Below are positions 1 to 7,707 of a stretch of 64,000 bases of DNA, piece by piece. Location of the stretch: the NCBI RefSeq assembly GCF_014641595.1, contig NZ_BMIA01000001.1, forward strand, positions 1,550,001-1,614,000, read 5' to 3'. The position numbers were made by a program, and so were the translations under genes. The DNA is from Dyadobacter endophyticus (GTDB taxonomy: Bacteria > Bacteroidota > Bacteroidia > Cytophagales > Spirosomataceae). The notes under the pieces were generated by a model, which had not been told where the DNA came from, made no database searches, and saw only the letters and a list, made by a program, of their open reading frames with translations. How positions within the stretch are numbered: the first letter of the stretch is position 1; each line of letters starts with the position of its first letter.

Positions 1-845
1 GTATTCAAATATCCACCGGTTTTACCCAATGCAAAACCGTAGTTTGCGTTGGTTCGGGTGGTAGTGCCGTCGCCCCGGCGGCGGGTGCTGGCGGTGGAGC
101 TTAACGTGAGCTGATCGACGCTCTTGTTGAGCACGATGTTGATCACGCCTGCGATGGCATCGGAGCCGTATTGCGCCGCCGCACCATCGCGAAGGATCTC
201 TACGCGTTCAATGGCGGCCGTTGGTATTGCATTGAGGTCGTAGCCCGTAGCCCCGTTGCCTAATCCGCCCCAGTTGATATTGGAGCTTTTATGCCGGCGT
301 TTGCCGTTTACCAGCACGAGCAATTGGTCAACCCCCAATCCACGTAGCTGCGAAAGGTTCAATGCGGAGCCTGCATCGCCCGCATTGGTACCGTTTACAG
401 AGTGAAAAGAGGGTGAGACATATTGCAAAAGCTGGGTGATGCTGACCTGGGGGGCCGATTCCTGCAAGGGTTTCAAATCAATAATGTCTACCGGGACCGG
501 CGAGTCGATTTTAGTCCGGTTCGCGTTCCGCGAGCCTACCACCTGTACCTCGCCGAGCGTGTGTGTGCTGGCTAGCAGTGTTACATTGTATTCGTTGGAA
601 GTGGTGATGGGCAACTCGTTCGCTTGGAAGCCAATAAAGGAAAACAGGAGCGTTTCGCCCTTCACGAGCGGCAGCGTAAAACGGCCATCGGTGTCGGTAA
701 TGGTACCCTGGCGGGTGTTTTTAACCGCTACATTCACGCCCGGGAGCGCGGCGCCGTCTTCTGCACGCACGACGCCAGTGAGCGTGCGTTGCTGGGCAAG
801 CAGGGGAGTGGATATTAAAAGTATAAAAAGTAATAAATGTTTCAT
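1..845 (-). CDS. TonB-dependent receptor, N-terminal part (runs off the left edge)
   Basis: The reading frame opens at 845 on the minus strand and stays open to the window edge, giving about 281 residues. It begins with a Sec signal (MKHLLLFILLISTPLLAQQ), continues with a carboxypeptidase-regulatory-like beta-sandwich (GVVRAEDGAALPGVNVAVKN and LLFSFIGFQANELPI), then a TonB-box-like stretch (GEVQVVGSRN) and the plug domain (LLVLVNGKRRHKSSN, IERVEILRDGAAAQYGSDAI, AGVINIVL). This is the usual start of an outer-membrane active transporter energised by TonB. It has no SusC signature that I can see and no SusD partner can be checked because the rest is outside the window. The substrate is unknown. 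The gene is preceded by a folded leader at 887-964. Confidence 0.88.
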   Translation of the reverse strand, partial: MKHLLLFILLISTPLLAQQRTLTGVVRAEDGAALPGVNVAVKNTRQGTITDTDGRFTLPLVKGETLLFSFIGFQANELPITTSNEYNVTLLASTHTLGEVQVVGSRNANRTKIDSPVPVDIIDLKPLQESAPQVSITQLLQYVSPSFHSVNGTNAGDAGSALNLSQLRGLGVDQLLVLVNGKRRHKSSNINWGGLGNGATGYDLNAIPTAAIERVEILRDGAAAQYGSDAIAGVINIVLNKSVDQLTLSSTASTRRRGDGTTTRTNANYGFALGKTGGYLN

Positions 846-886
846 AAGTATTATTTGGAGTAAGAACTTGAAACCTGTGAAAACCT

Positions 887-964
887 GATCCGGCGATGGC
901 GGAAATGGCCGGGTAACGGAGAGCCTGCAGTCCCGTCGGTAGCCATTCCGTACACCGTCGGATC
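887..964 (-). promoter_or_regulatory. Candidate structured 5' leader of the TonB receptor gene
   Basis: Read on the minus strand, the 78 bases that end 42 bases before the receptor start can fold into a closed structure. GATCCG at one end pairs with CGGATC at the other (plus 887-892 with 959-964). Inside, CGGAATGGC pairs with GGCCATTTCCG (plus 942-950 with 900-910, one bulged base), and GACGG/CCGT can form an apical stem. This is what the sequence shows. No known riboswitch consensus was recognised, so a regulatory role is inference; it might equally be an extragenic palindromic element. Confidence 0.35.
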
Positions 965-1379
965 AAGTATTATTATATTTAATCTAGGGATTTTATAGAC
1001 TAAAAATAATTTAAAAAAAGCAGTTAGCTCCGCCAGATATCAGCCGGACAACAACGTTGGTGTGTACAAGCGCTTTTCAGCACGTAATGCATTGAATGAA
1101 TTGATTTTGACATGATTTGTAAATTTATAGTTTCCGAAAAAGACGGCGGCTGGCTTCACCTATAAATCCACATTTACTTTGCAGGTAGTAATTGTAAGAC
1201 GCCACAAAGGTAATGCGGTGGGATCGGGTTTATCAAAATTTTGAAAATACAAATCGGGCACATTGCCACCAGGGTGCGCGGGCCGCATTATATGTACGTG
1301 CGTAGGAGTTTGGTGGTATGAAAAACGAGTTTATTCTACTTAGTCTACGAAAATGATAGATAATTAAAATCCGCTGTTT

Positions 1380-1387
1380 TATATTTG
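1380..1387 (+). promoter_or_regulatory. Possible -7 element (TAnnTTTG) for the TlpA-like gene
   Basis: TATATTTG matches the Bacteroidota -7 consensus exactly, about 155 bases before the start at 1544. No clear TTTG -33 element is found at the expected spacing, so support is weak. Confidence 0.2.
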
Positions 1388-1543
1388 CTGCATGATTAAA
1401 CGGCCGGTCACAAACCACCACTGACCTGCCGACGATCCGGGCCAATCCTGCAAAATGCCTCGAATCGAAAAAGAGTACTTCCGGAGTAGCCGGCAAGGCT
1501 AGATGAGTTTCATTATTTCAAAAACCTAAAAATTTCCAGTTGT

Positions 1544-2857
1544 ATGAAAATCAACAACCAGATGAAAGCCGTGGCATTGGCAGGAGCCACATTGTTGGGC
1601 AGTTCAGCATTTGCAAGCGACGGGCCGGGCGCCAAAGCGCCGAAGCAAGGCGTATGGCGGGGCGAGTTCGTGATCAGCGAAACACACATTCCATTCAATT
1701 TTGAATACAACGCCGAAGACAAAGAACATCCCATCCTAACCCTGCTGAATGGCTCGCGTCGCGACGATTTCAAGGTGACCAGGCATGGTGCCGACTCGAT
1801 TTTCGTCAAAATGAACACGTATGATGCCGCATTGGTGGCCAAAGTGGAGACAGACGGCAAGATTACCGGCGAGTACCGCAGCCTTGTACCCGGTTTCCGC
1901 GGTAATGCACTCCCGTTCTCGGCAGAATATGGTAAGGATTACCGTTTCGTGGAGAGAGGTAAAGAGCAGCCTACCAGGCATAACCTTTCGGGCAAGTGGG
2001 ATTTGCAGGTTTTCAGCAAAGCAAAGATGCCTGACAACGTGGCGCTGCTGAAACAGGAAGGCAACAAGCTGACGGGCGTGGTGATGTCGACCGTAGGAGA
2101 CAGCCGCGAGCTGGAAGGCGTGGTGCAGGGAGATGAATTCGTGTTGTCGCACTTCTCCGGACCGAACCCCCGCGTATATAAGGGTAAGATCAACGAGGAC
2201 GGCAGCATTACCGGCGTCATCAGCTCGGGTATTTATGATAATACCAAGTTCGAAGGCAGCAAAAACGACAAGGCGGAATTGCCCGACCCTTATAAACTGA
2301 CCTATTTGAAAGAGGGCTACAAAAAACTCGATTTCACATTGCCCGACCTGGACGGCAAGCAGGTTTCGCTCAGCGACGACAAATACAAGGGCAAAGTGGT
2401 GGTGGTGGAGATCATCGGAACCTGGTGCCCGAACTGTACTGACCAAACGTCGTTCCTTGCGCCGTGGTACCGTGCCAATAAAGACCGCGGCGTAGAAGCG
2501 ATCGCGATCGGTTTCGAACAGAAAGACGACCTCGAATATGCCAAATACACGCTCGGCACACTGAAAAAGAAATACGGAATTGAATATGACATCCTTTTCG
2601 GCGGTATCGCTGATAAAAAGGTCGCTTCCGACAAACTTCCTGCGCTCAACCGCATGATGGCTTTCCCGACCACGATCCTGATCGACCGTAAAGGCGAAGT
2701 CCGCCAGATCCACACCGGCTACACCGGCGAGGTTACCGGCAAGTACTTCGAGGATTATGTAGCGAAGTGGAACAAAGACCTCAACGAACTCATCGCAGAG
2801 CCAGCGCCTGCCGGTGTCAGCTCCGCTTCGGTTGGTACGACGAAAAGCTCGAAGTAA
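1544..2857 (+). CDS. TlpA-like thioredoxin-fold protein with N-terminal beta domain
   Basis: The 437-residue product starts with a Sec signal (cleavage after SSAFA, about residue 24), followed by a beta-rich domain of roughly 230 residues that is typical of Bacteroidota TlpA/ResA-like lipoprotein-type oxidoreductases. A peroxiredoxin/thioredoxin domain follows from about residue 265. The redox motif WCPNC has cysteines at residues 295 and 298, and the cis-proline loop is MMAFPTT near residue 370. Known members act in the periplasm as thiol-disulfide reductases. The neighbours are a DsbD-alpha-like domain and a diheme peroxidase, consistent with an envelope redox cluster. The C-terminal 25 residues are low-complexity (Ala, Ser, Thr). 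A start at the second Met (residue 7) is also possible. Confidence 0.85.
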   Translation: MKINNQMKAVALAGATLLGSSAFASDGPGAKAPKQGVWRGEFVISETHIPFNFEYNAEDKEHPILTLLNGSRRDDFKVTRHGADSIFVKMNTYDAALVAKVETDGKITGEYRSLVPGFRGNALPFSAEYGKDYRFVERGKEQPTRHNLSGKWDLQVFSKAKMPDNVALLKQEGNKLTGVVMSTVGDSRELEGVVQGDEFVLSHFSGPNPRVYKGKINEDGSITGVISSGIYDNTKFEGSKNDKAELPDPYKLTYLKEGYKKLDFTLPDLDGKQVSLSDDKYKGKVVVVEIIGTWCPNCTDQTSFLAPWYRANKDRGVEAIAIGFEQKDDLEYAKYTLGTLKKKYGIEYDILFGGIADKKVASDKLPALNRMMAFPTTILIDRKGEVRQIHTGYTGEVTGKYFEDYVAKWNKDLNELIAEPAPAGVSSASVGTTKSSK

Positions 2858-3056
2858 GATACGCCGGGCGTCGCTTTTCACAGCGATCCGACGTTGCCAA
2901 CGGCACGAAAATGCGAAAAGACAATACTTGGACTTAAACTTAATCGTGAGTTCAACAAACTAGATACGTGGTGATTTGAGACAACTGCAAGGTGTCGCCG
3001 ACAAGGTGTAATGTGCTTTGCAGTTGTTTAACATTTTATTTCAAAATGGTATTCCA

Positions 3057-3512
3057 ATGATTTACAGAGTTTTAATATTTGTTCTGTGCTGTTCGGGAAG
3101 CGTTGTCGGCCAGAACCTTAAAGACATTTCGCACTGGAAGGTGAGCTTTTCGAAAAGCGATGCTAAGCCCGGCGAGCAGGTAGAAGTGGTATTTTCCGCG
3201 GATATCGATAAAAACTGGAAGCTCTATTCGTCCGATTTCAAGGGCGACATCGGCCCGCTTCCCACCGAATTTGCATTCAACCCCACCAAAGCCTACCAGC
3301 TTGTAGGTGAGATACGGGCTGTGAAGCCTCTCAAAGCGGTGGACCCGACCTGGGACAAGGCTTATACTTACTTCACAGACAAGGCCGAGTTCCGGCAGAC
3401 CATCAAACTGGCGAAGGCCGGCGGCAAGGTTTCAGGAACGATCAAGGGGCTTTTGTGTTCCAATGTAGATGGCCTTTGCGTGCCATTCAAGGAGTCTTTT
3501 GAAGTGCATTGA
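3057..3512 (+). CDS. Exported DsbD alpha-domain-like protein (disulfide bond corrector type)
   Basis: The start was placed at 3057 rather than at an upstream ATG at 3018 because the shorter form gives a clean Sec signal (MIYRVLIFVLCCSGSVVGQ). The mature protein of about 130 residues is a single beta-sandwich resembling the N-terminal periplasmic domain of DsbD, with the paired cysteines near the C-terminus (LLCSNVDGLCVPF). In DsbD this domain passes electrons to periplasmic thiols. Here the domain stands alone, without the membrane and thioredoxin parts, which is common in Bacteroidota. It sits 200 bases after the TlpA-like gene and 20 bases before the diheme peroxidase, so a shared transcript is likely. 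Confidence 0.78.
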   Translation: MIYRVLIFVLCCSGSVVGQNLKDISHWKVSFSKSDAKPGEQVEVVFSADIDKNWKLYSSDFKGDIGPLPTEFAFNPTKAYQLVGEIRAVKPLKAVDPTWDKAYTYFTDKAEFRQTIKLAKAGGKVSGTIKGLLCSNVDGLCVPFKESFEVH

Positions 3513-3532
3513 TTTTAAATCCGTAGTTTCAA

Positions 3533-4486
3533 ATGGGTATTACAAAATGGCTGGCGGCTGTCCTTTGCGGCGGTTCGCTGGTATTCATATCGTTGCAATC
3601 CAACGAGGTATCGGTGGAGTTGACTACAAAGGAAGAACTAGGTGAAAAGCTGTTTTCGGACCCCATCCTCTCGCGCGGACGGGCGATCAGCTGCGCTTCG
3701 TGCCATATCCCGCAGTTTGCATTTGCGGACACGGCCGCGTTTAGTATCGGCGATAAGGGTACGCGGCTCACACGCAACTCTCCCGCATTGACCAACCTCA
3801 CGGGTCGCACGGACTTCTTCTGGGATGGCCGCGCCGCCTCACTCGAAGAGCAGGTGCTCGGGCCGCTTTCCGCCCATGATGAAATGGATTTGCCGATCGA
3901 CCAGGCTGTTGAGCGGCTCAAAAAGGACGACTTTTATAGCGCTGCATTTCAAAAGATCTTCCAATCAGAAGTCAGTAACAAAAACCTGGTGAGCGCGATT
4001 GCGGCCTTCGAACGCACGCTGGAAACTACGGATACGCCTTACGATCGCTATCTGGACGGAGACGAAAAAGCGATGTCCGAAGCGGCCGTGCGCGGCAGAA
4101 TGCTGTTCATAGGCAAAGCCAATTGCGCAACCTGCCATTCCGGCGAGGATTTCACTGCCGACCGTTTCAAGAGTATCGGCTTGTTTAATGGTAAGGAATT
4201 AAATGACCCTGGCCGCTTCAAAATCACCAAAGACAGCGCTCATATCGGTCTTTTCAAAGTACCTGGCTTGCGAAATGTGGCCGTTACGGCGCCCTATATG
4301 CACAACGCATTGTTTAAATCGCTGCGTGAGGTGGTCCAGTATTATAACACGCCCGACAAGTTTGTAAACAACCCGATCAACCGCGACTTATCGCTGGGTA
4401 GCGGGTTGAACCTGGCTGAAAACGAGGTAGACGACATAGTGGCCTTCCTCGAAGCCCTTACCGACGACCGTTTCAGGCAAAAATAA
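3533..4486 (+). CDS. Diheme cytochrome c peroxidase (CcpA/MauG family)
   Basis: The 317-residue product has an N-terminal membrane or signal segment (residues 5-21) and two heme c attachment motifs, CASCH at residues 54-58 and CATCH at 198-202. Their spacing, together with the conserved stretches TRNSPALTNL, FFWDGRA and FKVPGLRNVAVTAPYMHNALF, is typical of bacterial diheme peroxidases that reduce hydrogen peroxide in the periplasm with electrons from a small cytochrome. MauG-type enzymes share the fold and modify other proteins, so the exact reaction cannot be fixed. The gene follows the DsbD-alpha-like gene by 20 bases. Confidence 0.9.
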   Translation: MGITKWLAAVLCGGSLVFISLQSNEVSVELTTKEELGEKLFSDPILSRGRAISCASCHIPQFAFADTAAFSIGDKGTRLTRNSPALTNLTGRTDFFWDGRAASLEEQVLGPLSAHDEMDLPIDQAVERLKKDDFYSAAFQKIFQSEVSNKNLVSAIAAFERTLETTDTPYDRYLDGDEKAMSEAAVRGRMLFIGKANCATCHSGEDFTADRFKSIGLFNGKELNDPGRFKITKDSAHIGLFKVPGLRNVAVTAPYMHNALFKSLREVVQYYNTPDKFVNNPINRDLSLGSGLNLAENEVDDIVAFLEALTDDRFRQK

Positions 4487-4544
4487 CTTCCCCACTTTCG
4501 GCTCCCGCTCATGGGTAGATTTCCGCCATTCCTACCTTATTTGC

Positions 4545-4584
4545 TAAACAATTTGCATTTACTAAACAGTGTTTATTATATTCA
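4545..4584 (+). promoter_or_regulatory. Operator/promoter of the TetR regulator (autoregulation site)
   Basis: The palindrome TAAACAGTGTTTA lies at 4563-4575, preceded by a further half-site TAAACA at 4545-4550, 18 bases upstream. The same palindrome with one change recurs before the efflux operon at 5235-5247. A plausible promoter overlaps it: TTTG at 4552-4555 and TATATTCA at 4577-4584 with a 21-base spacer, so a bound repressor would cover the spacer. The repeat is seen directly; the assignment to the adjacent TetR protein is inference from position. Confidence 0.65.
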
Positions 4585-4602
4585 CATCGTAATTACAAAA
4601 GC

Positions 4603-5217
4603 ATGGCGATTAAGGAAAGAAAAGAGCGGGAGAAGCAGGAAATGAGAAACCTGATTATCGAATCGGCGACTCAGCTGTTTTTGAAGCAAGGTTACGATAA
4701 GACGTCCATTCGTAGCATTGCCGATGATATTGAATATAGTCCGGCTACTATCTATCTGTATTTCAAGGATAAAGATGAAATTTTCTTTGTAATTCATGAA
4801 AATGCTTTTGAGATACTTGAAAAACATCTGCGGAAAAACGATGTGATTGCTGATCCGTTCGAAAGGCTGGGGGCCTTGGGTAAAACGTACATTGAATTCG
4901 GTTTGGAGAACCCGGATTACTATGATCTGATGTTCATCATGCGCGCGCCGATGGAGCAGATCAAGAATGAGGAAAAATGGAAATCCGGTGAATGTGCATT
5001 TGGATACTTGCTGACGACGCTTTCTGCTTGTCTGGAAGAAAACAAGATCAGGCAAGGCGATTTGTACGTGACGGCGATCCAGGTGTGGTCGTTTGTGCAC
5101 GGATTGGTTTCACTCTACGTCAGAGAAAGGATGTGTATTCTGATGATGCCCGACGATGCTACGCGGGAAATACTGTATAGTTCATTCGATTTATTTTTAG
5201 CCAATCTGAAAAAGTAA
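4603..5217 (+). CDS. TetR/AcrR family transcriptional regulator
   Basis: The 204-residue product has the classic TetR N-terminal helix-turn-helix at about residues 12-58 (IIESATQLFLKQGYDKTS, IRSIADDIEYSPATIYLYF, KDKDEIF). The C-terminal part is a helical ligand-binding domain of no recognised subclass. It lies 50 bases upstream of a TolC-adaptor-RND operon on the same strand. Matching palindromes before its own start and before the pump genes indicate that it represses both itself and the efflux operon, as AcrR-type proteins do. The inducing compound is not predictable from sequence. Confidence 0.93.
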   Translation: MAIKERKEREKQEMRNLIIESATQLFLKQGYDKTSIRSIADDIEYSPATIYLYFKDKDEIFFVIHENAFEILEKHLRKNDVIADPFERLGALGKTYIEFGLENPDYYDLMFIMRAPMEQIKNEEKWKSGECAFGYLLTTLSACLEENKIRQGDLYVTAIQVWSFVHGLVSLYVRERMCILMMPDDATREILYSSFDLFLANLKK

Positions 5218-5234
5218 AAAATTTTGCCATCTAC

Positions 5235-5258
5235 TAAACACTGTTCATAAACTAAACA
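5235..5258 (+). promoter_or_regulatory. Operator of the RND efflux operon
   Basis: TAAACACTGTTCA at 5235-5247 is the same palindrome, in inverted orientation and with one base changed, as the site before the TetR gene. A further half-site TAAACA at 5253-5258 starts 18 bases after the first, the same half-site spacing as in the other copy. It lies between the regulator's stop codon and the TolC gene start at 5268. Confidence 0.65.
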
Positions 5259-5267
5259 TTACTTAAA

Positions 5268-6635
5268 ATGATTCGATTATTGAAACCCATGCCGCGGCAT
5301 TGGCAGTATCTTCTTGTGCCTTTACTGAGCCTGTTCGCACCCGCTCAGGCGCAGGATGTGCGCTTGCAAGGCTATATAGATCAGGGTTTGCGCAATAACC
5401 AGGGCCTAAAACAGCAGCGCTTTATCCTCGAAAGGAACCTGTTCGCGCTCAAAGAAGCTAGGACATTCTTCTATCCCGAGGTGAATTTCAGCACTTCTTA
5501 CCTGGACTCACGCGGTGGTCGGAAAATCAGCATTCCGATCGGCGACCTGCTGAACCCGGTTTACAACTCACTGAACGAACTGACCAATTCATCGGCATTC
5601 CCGAAGGTGGACAATGTGAGCCAGACCTTCAACCCACGGAATTATTACGATGCCAAGTTCCGGACATCGCTGCCGATTTACAATGCGGAAATTGCCTATA
5701 ATACCAAGATCCGGAAGGAGCAGATCCATTTGCAGCAGGCGGAGGTCGACGTTTACAGGCGAGAGTTAGTGAAGGAGATCAAGCTCGGGTATTATGCCTG
5801 CCAGCAGTCCGACGAGGCGATCCGCATTCTGGAAAGCGCGGTTTCGCTGGCCCGTGAGAACTTGCGTTTCAACCAGGCATTGGTGAAAAACGATAAGGCG
5901 ATCCGCACGGTGGTGAGCCGCTCAGAGAACGAGCTGATCGGGCTGGAAGCGCGGCTCGTGGATGCACGGAACCAGTCGGTGAATGCGAAGGCTTACTTTA
6001 ATTTCCTGTTGAATAACCCGTTGGAAACGGCCCTGGAAATCGGTGCGCCGAATGAATCGGAGGTGTTGACAGACACGGCCGCCGAGGGTAGGAGAGAGGA
6101 GTTGGCCAAGCTGGAATCGCTCTCGAAGATCAATGCATTGTCGGGCCAGCTGGCGCGGGCAGGTGCATTGCCGAAACTGTCGACATTCATCGACCTCGGT
6201 TCGCAGGGTGATTTTGTGAATTTCAACCGGGATACCCGCTATTACCTCTTCGGCGTGACGCTCGACTGGCGCGTTTTTGCCAACAACCGCACGCAATATA
6301 AGGTTAAGCAAGCCGAAATGGAGCAGAAAGCAACGGGTGAGCAGATCAGCCAGGTAGAACAGCAGCTTCAACTACAAAACAAAACAGCGGCCAATACTTT
6401 TCAATCGGCGGTGCTTACTTACCGGGCTACCAAAAGCCAGACCGCACTATCGCAGCAATATTACCAGGACCAGCAGAAGCTCTACCGCGAAGGCCAGTTG
6501 CTGTACATCGAGTTGCTCGACGCGCAGAACCGCCTGATCAGCGACCAGCTTCAACAAAGTATTTCCTATTTGAATGTCCAAACCCGCGCCGCAGAGCTGG
6601 AACGGGCCCGGGCGAGCTACTTATTCTCAAACTAA
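5268..6635 (+). CDS. TolC-like outer membrane efflux protein
   Basis: The 455-residue product has a Sec signal (ending APAQAQ near residue 30) and two repeats of long amphipathic helices typical of outer-membrane efflux channels, for example residues 140-215 and 360-450 (LLYIELLDAQNRLISDQLQQSISYLNVQTR is typical of the last helix, split here around residue 420). It is the first gene of a three-gene pump operon and would form the trimeric exit duct. A start at the internal Met (residue 8) would also leave a good signal peptide. Confidence 0.9.
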   Translation: MIRLLKPMPRHWQYLLVPLLSLFAPAQAQDVRLQGYIDQGLRNNQGLKQQRFILERNLFALKEARTFFYPEVNFSTSYLDSRGGRKISIPIGDLLNPVYNSLNELTNSSAFPKVDNVSQTFNPRNYYDAKFRTSLPIYNAEIAYNTKIRKEQIHLQQAEVDVYRRELVKEIKLGYYACQQSDEAIRILESAVSLARENLRFNQALVKNDKAIRTVVSRSENELIGLEARLVDARNQSVNAKAYFNFLLNNPLETALEIGAPNESEVLTDTAAEGRREELAKLESLSKINALSGQLARAGALPKLSTFIDLGSQGDFVNFNRDTRYYLFGVTLDWRVFANNRTQYKVKQAEMEQKATGEQISQVEQQLQLQNKTAANTFQSAVLTYRATKSQTALSQQYYQDQQKLYREGQLLYIELLDAQNRLISDQLQQSISYLNVQTRAAELERARASYLFSN

Positions 6636-6642
6636 AAATGAT

Positions 6643-7686
6643 ATGAAAGCTACAACACATCCCATCATATACGCTTATGTGCTCGCGGCCGCGCTCCTGA
6701 CTGCCGCATGCAAGGAAGAAAAGAAGCCGGAACAGACCGACGACACGATTCCCGTAAAAATCATCAGTTCCGCTGCATTGAACCAGGCTCAGGCTGTGGA
6801 GACATCCGGCTTGCTAGGCTCTGAGAACGAAGCCCGTTTGTCGTTTAAGATTGGCGGCATTATTAAGGATATTCTGGTCAAGGAAGGTGATAAGGTGCGA
6901 AAAGGCCAGCTTCTGGCAACGCTTAATACCACGGAAATAGCCGCGCAGATGGGCCAGGCGGAAGAGAATCTCCTGAAGGCCCAACGCGATGCGCGCCGGG
7001 TACAGAACCTCTACCGCGACAGCGTGGCGACCAAAGAACAGTTGGAAAACACACAAACCGCATTGGTACTCGCTGAAAAGCAAGTGGATATCGTTCAATT
7101 CAATTTGTCCCAAACTAAAATCTTCTCGACTGCTGATGGCGTGGTCGTTCAAAAACTGCAGAATGCCGGTGAGCAGGTACAAGGCGGCACGGCCATCTTG
7201 CACATCAGCAGCACCAGCAGCAGCGACTGGGTCGTGAAATGCGGCCTTACCGACAAGGACTGGGCGCGGCTGAAAGGCGGTGAGAAGGCAGAAATCAATT
7301 TCGACGCTTATCCGCAGACATTTACCGGTAATGTGAAAACGCTGGCGCAAGTGAGCGACCCGGTTTCGGGACTGTACCAGGCCGAAATCACACTCGATAA
7401 ACCGGTTACCAAGCTCGCCAGCGGCCTTTTTGCCAAAGTGCAGATTTATCCAAAAGAAAAGACCAGCATGGTTTCCATTCCCGTCGACGCATTGATCGAA
7501 GGCGAGAACGACAGCGCATTTGTATTCGTGGCGGAGGGTAATCATGCGCAGAAGAAATCCGTGAAGATCGCATTCCTCGAAGGCGACAAGGCATTTATCC
7601 TCGCGGGTATCGGCGCAGGTGCGCGGGTGATCCGCGAAGGCTCGGCTTACCTGGCCGAAGGATCGGTGATTAAAGTAGTTCAGTAA
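6643..7686 (+). CDS. RND efflux periplasmic adaptor (membrane fusion protein), lipoprotein
   Basis: The start at 6643 is chosen over an in-frame ATG at 6574 inside the TolC gene because it yields a lipoprotein signal ending LLTAAC, with the cysteine near residue 23. The 347-residue product has a barrel-sandwich (lipoyl-like) hybrid domain split around a short alpha-helical hairpin (about residues 75-150; GDKVRKGQLLATLN and IFSTADGVVVQKLQNAGEQV) and a beta-barrel domain (AEINFDAYPQTFTGNVKTLA). This is the family that links an inner-membrane RND pump to TolC. It starts 7 bases after the TolC stop codon. Confidence 0.92.
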   Translation: MKATTHPIIYAYVLAAALLTAACKEEKKPEQTDDTIPVKIISSAALNQAQAVETSGLLGSENEARLSFKIGGIIKDILVKEGDKVRKGQLLATLNTTEIAAQMGQAEENLLKAQRDARRVQNLYRDSVATKEQLENTQTALVLAEKQVDIVQFNLSQTKIFSTADGVVVQKLQNAGEQVQGGTAILHISSTSSSDWVVKCGLTDKDWARLKGGEKAEINFDAYPQTFTGNVKTLAQVSDPVSGLYQAEITLDKPVTKLASGLFAKVQIYPKEKTSMVSIPVDALIEGENDSAFVFVAEGNHAQKKSVKIAFLEGDKAFILAGIGAGARVIREGSAYLAEGSVIKVVQ

Positions 7687-7707
7687 CCTGTTTCAACCGC
7701 AAAGACC

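Larger units (their letters stand above)
846..1543. other. Intergenic region between divergent genes
   Basis: About 700 bases lie between the divergently transcribed TonB receptor and TlpA-like genes. Apart from the folded element at 887-964 and an AT-rich stretch at 965-1020 that probably holds the receptor promoter, the only signal seen is TATATTTG at 1380-1387, which matches the Bacteroidota -7 element TAnnTTTG on the plus strand. Small open frames here have no protein-like composition and were not called. Confidence 0.5.

Noticed and set aside
881-930. Similarity of AACCTGATCCGG to the TPP riboswitch and of GGAGAGCCTGC to a B12 box on the plus strand
   Set aside because: The remaining conserved elements (CTGAGA for TPP, GCCACTG for B12) are absent, and no plus-strand gene lies within 600 bases.
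1736-2881. 381-codon open frame on the minus strand
   Set aside because: It is antisense to the clear TlpA-like gene and its translation has no recognisable domain.
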